Assembly: GCA_964516805.1 (NCBI GenBank)
Contig: CAZEXI010000001.1
Coordinates: 19,489 to 83,488 of the forward strand
Reading direction: 5' to 3'
Source: CAYSTL01 sp964516805
GTDB taxonomy: Archaea; Thermoplasmatota; Thermoplasmata; Halarchaeoplasmatales; Halarchaeoplasmataceae
DNA length: 64,000 nucleotides
Shown here: one piece after another, positions 62,137-64,000 of the stretch
Numbering within the stretch: position 1 is the first letter of the stretch
How the letters are laid out: each line of letters begins with the position of its first letter
Notes under the pieces: model-generated
Told to the model about the DNA's origin: nothing
The model's input: only the letters and a program-made list of their open reading frames with translations
Database searches by the model: none
Program-made: the position numbers and the translations under genes

Positions 62137-62658
62137 TTATTCTTGTTGGTCCTCTTCCTCGTCTTCACCAGGCATCCTTTCTCCAAGCTTTGAATCCATC
62201 ATCATCAAAGCACTTGGACTATCACCGATCATCTTTAGTTTCTGCACCACTTCTTCTGTAGAATCTTCTTCCTCTACCTGTTCATCGATGAACCATTGTA
62301 ACATATTCATCGTTGCTCTATCGTTCTCTTTTTCTGCCAGGTCAGCTAGTTCGTTTATCTTCTTGGTGATGTGTTGTTCGTGTTCTAAAGCATCTTCGAA
62401 AGCTTCCAATGGTGATTCCCAGTCTATCTTTGGCTTTTCGATGTTCTCCAGTTCCACTTTGCCACCTCTTTCACCAAGGTAGTCAAAGAAACGCATCGCA
62501 TGATCGACTTCTTCCTGTGCTTGTAGTCTCATCCAGTTCTCAAAACCATCTAGGCCCTCATCACCAAAATAGGACGCAGCTGATAGATAAAGATAAGCGG
62601 AATAAAACTCCTCGTTTATCTGTTCATTTATTGCTTCTTCTATCTTCTCATTTATCAT
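62137..62658 (-). CDS. ftn: Ferritin
   Basis: This protein has 173 residues. INEEFYSAYLYLSAASYF, LQAQEEVDHAMRFFDYL and INELADLAEKENDRATMNMLQWFIDEQVEEEDS contain the ferroxidase ligands (E17, E50, H53, E94-type positions and E127/Q-type site). It stores iron as ferric mineral and limits Fenton chemistry. The acidic end (GEDEEEDQQE) is longer than usual. It lies between korA and rubrerythrin in the redox-defence run, with GAGGTG as ribosome site. Confidence 0.93.
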   Translation of the reverse strand: MINEKIEEAINEQINEEFYSAYLYLSAASYFGDEGLDGFENWMRLQAQEEVDHAMRFFDYLGERGGKVELENIEKPKIDWESPLEAFEDALEHEQHITKKINELADLAEKENDRATMNMLQWFIDEQVEEEDSTEEVVQKLKMIGDSPSALMMMDSKLGERMPGEDEEEDQQE

Positions 62659-62667
62659 TCTCTCACC

Positions 62668-63174
62668 TCAATCAAATTTCTTAAAGGAATCCTTCTTTGC
62701 GCCACAAACAGGACACTTTTCAGGAGGATCACCTTCGTGAGTATAACCACATACAGGACATACGTAAACATCATCTAACTCTATATCATCATCTTTCTCA
62801 ACGACTTCTTTAGCATCCTCGTACATCTTGGAATGTATTTTCTCTGCCTCAAGAGCATAATGTATGGTCCTCTGTGCTCCTTTTTCCTCTTCTAGATGAG
62901 CTATTTCGTGATAGGCTGGATACATCCAGTCCACTTCGAAATCTTCACCATTCATGGCAGCTTCCAAGTTCTCCTCTGTATCTCCGACATTTCCTAATTC
63001 CTCGAAATGATTGGTTGCATGCACTCTTTCAGCATAAGCGATTGCTCTGAACATCCGTGCGATATTCGTTTTACCTTCTCTCTCAGCAACATCACTGAAT
63101 ATCAGGTATTTCATATGTGCTTTAGACTCTCCTGCAAATGCTTCTTCCAAAGACTTATCTGTCATTTTTCCCAT
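62668..63174 (-). CDS. rbr: Rubrerythrin
   Basis: This protein has 168 residues. The ferritin-like diiron domain (SLEEAFAGESKAHMKYLIFSD, AYAERVHATNHFEEL, EKIHSKMYEDA) is followed by a C-terminal rubredoxin-like site (CPVCGYTHEGDPPEKCPVCGAKKDSF). It reduces H2O2 to water in anaerobes using rubredoxin or NADH-linked electrons. GAGGTG lies seven bases before ATG 63174. It is adjacent to the hemerythrin and ferritin genes. Confidence 0.95.
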   Translation of the reverse strand: MGKMTDKSLEEAFAGESKAHMKYLIFSDVAEREGKTNIARMFRAIAYAERVHATNHFEELGNVGDTEENLEAAMNGEDFEVDWMYPAYHEIAHLEEEKGAQRTIHYALEAEKIHSKMYEDAKEVVEKDDDIELDDVYVCPVCGYTHEGDPPEKCPVCGAKKDSFKKFD

Positions 63175-63176
63175 TT

Positions 63177-63602
63177 CTATACACCTCGTTTATTCTTTAC
63201 ATAGTTTGAAAATTTTTTATCCTCAGTTTTGATATGATTCATAAACCAATTGATCAAATATTCATTCACATCGTCAACAACTTCATCTGTCAGTCCTTCT
63301 TCTTCCAATCTTTTTTTGATACTCTCTACATTTTTTGTGAATTTTTCATGAGCATCTCTTTGGATCGATAATCTATTAAAATCATATTTTTTCATATGTT
63401 TCTCTTCAGTTTCAAAATGTGTCTGGCCATAATCTTCCATGAACTCAATAATTTCAACAGCCATCTTCTTATCTCCATTTTCACCGACTGCATCTGCTAG
63501 CTCATTCATCTTTTCGATCAGACTTTTATGCTGTTCATCTATATCGTCTATCCCAGTAGCCAAACTTTCATCCCAGCTGTAAACATTTCCAACTATTCTC
63601 AT
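63177..63602 (-). CDS. Bacteriohemerythrin-like oxygen-binding protein
   Basis: This protein has 141 residues. The diiron ligands are H25 (DEQH), H62, E66 and H69 (THFETEEKHM), H85 (AHEKF), H123 (MNHIKTED) and D128. It binds O2 reversibly as a sensor, buffer or delivery protein. The gene ends two bases before rubrerythrin begins, so they are co-transcribed. GAGGTG stands before the ATG. The first six residues (MRIVGN) precede the conserved YSWDESL start of the family. Confidence 0.93.
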   Translation of the reverse strand: MRIVGNVYSWDESLATGIDDIDEQHKSLIEKMNELADAVGENGDKKMAVEIIEFMEDYGQTHFETEEKHMKKYDFNRLSIQRDAHEKFTKNVESIKKRLEEEGLTDEVVDDVNEYLINWFMNHIKTEDKKFSNYVKNKRGV

Positions 63603-63641
63603 TCTAACACCTCAACAAATAAAATAAAAGAAAGGGTTTGT

Positions 63642-64000
63642 TTAGGATTCTTTGTGGCAGAGCCACCAATCGTAGCACTCGATTTCGCCCTTGTCTTCCT
63701 GTTCTTTTCTCTTTTTTATCTCCTGTTCACTGCCTGCTGGCGGCATTATCACATCATCGCCCACCAATTCATTCTCTGGCCAATTGGCTGGTATTGCAAC
63801 GCCTTCTTCATCCGCTTTCTGGAATCCTTTTATCATCCTTATGAACTCGTCCATATTTCGTCCAAGTTCTGCTGGATAATACAGTATAGCCCTGATCGTT
63901 GCTTGTGGGTCCACTATAAACACTGCTCTTACTGTGGCTGTACCGCCAGTATGATGTACCAGGCCTAATCTATTTGCAACTCTTCCCTGTCCATCTGCGA
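63642..64000 (-). CDS. Peroxiredoxin, Prx6/archaeal type (5' end outside window)
   Basis: The frame is open to the window edge; only the C-terminal 118 or so residues are visible. VANRLGLVHH, TATVRAVFIVDP, ATIRAILYYPAELGRNMDEF and the ending ECYDWWLCHKE match the 1-Cys-fold archaeal peroxiredoxins whose C-terminal Cys pair resolves the peroxidatic Cys (the latter lies upstream). It reduces H2O2 and alkyl peroxides. It is at the head of the hemerythrin-rubrerythrin-ferritin run. Confidence 0.92.
   Translation of the reverse strand, partial: ADGQGRVANRLGLVHHTGGTATVRAVFIVDPQATIRAILYYPAELGRNMDEFIRMIKGFQKADEEGVAIPANWPENELVGDDVIMPPAGSEQEIKKRKEQEDKGEIECYDWWLCHKES

Overview
The window is chromosomal DNA of an AT-rich anaerobic archaeon. 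The archaeal signs are a group II chaperonin (thermosome), a two-ring CDC48 ATPase, an archaeal-type PRC-barrel protein, a UPF0200 kinase, a minimal SufC/SufB pair, fused gamma-alpha 2-oxoacid:ferredoxin oxidoreductase, and many ATGs lying 24-31 bp downstream of a TATA box (leaderless promoters). These occur beside Shine-Dalgarno starts of the GGAGGTGATC type. The gene set (PKD and Ig-like surface proteins, Etf with ferredoxin domains, rubrerythrin, hemerythrin, flavodiiron protein) fits an uncultured Thermoplasmatota-like heterotroph from sediment, but that placement is inference. Two N-runs (4035-4044 and 54952-55051) show it is a scaffolded draft assembly. I see no tRNA, rRNA, CRISPR array or insertion sequence.

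Layout. 1-7947: two giant Ig-like repeat surface proteins, the first cut by the window edge. 7954-11204: a very AT-rich minus-strand cluster of a metal-dependent amidohydrolase, two tandem beta-grasp (ubiquitin-like) proteins sharing a second C-terminal domain, and a roadblock-like protein. This cluster is the best candidate for an undescribed system. 11398-21484: a response regulator, a stand-alone AICAR transformylase, acetyltransferases, methyltransferases, a cytidine deaminase, and a MarR-MATE efflux pair with a clear double operator. 21509-22162: a VapBC toxin-antitoxin pair with a 20-bp palindromic operator. 22279-33025: a BNR-repeat surface protein, NAD synthase, Mrp/NifX, CDC48, PRC-barrel, metallo-hydrolase, KsgA and a zinc-ribbon membrane protein. 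33169-39451: a DUF401 permease, an acyl-CoA dehydrogenase-EtfB-EtfA operon likely to be electron-bifurcating, a CDF metal exporter, and an orphan encapsulin-type ferritin-like protein. 39550-46895: small enzymes, rubredoxin plus flavodiiron protein, thermosome, HD and Nudix hydrolases. 46959-56827: a 1073-residue wHTH-NTPase-TPR regulator followed by a 2172-residue secreted protein carrying both a subtilisin and a papain-like protease domain. 56846-64000: a minus-strand run of nitroreductase, Suf, peroxiredoxin, KorAB, ferritin, rubrerythrin, hemerythrin and a second peroxiredoxin.

How it works together. The cell probably digests proteins outside (S8/C1 protease) and oxidises 2-oxoacids and acyl-CoAs with ferredoxin-linked enzymes (KorAB, Acd-EtfBA). 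It protects these oxygen-sensitive enzymes with a large oxygen, peroxide and iron toolkit (flavodiiron protein/rubredoxin, rubrerythrin, two peroxiredoxins, ferritin, ferritin-like protein, hemerythrin, Suf). Oddities include two genes whose Shine-Dalgarno sequence points at an ATC codon rather than ATG, and a methyltransferase with an in-frame TGA where a Trp codon is expected.
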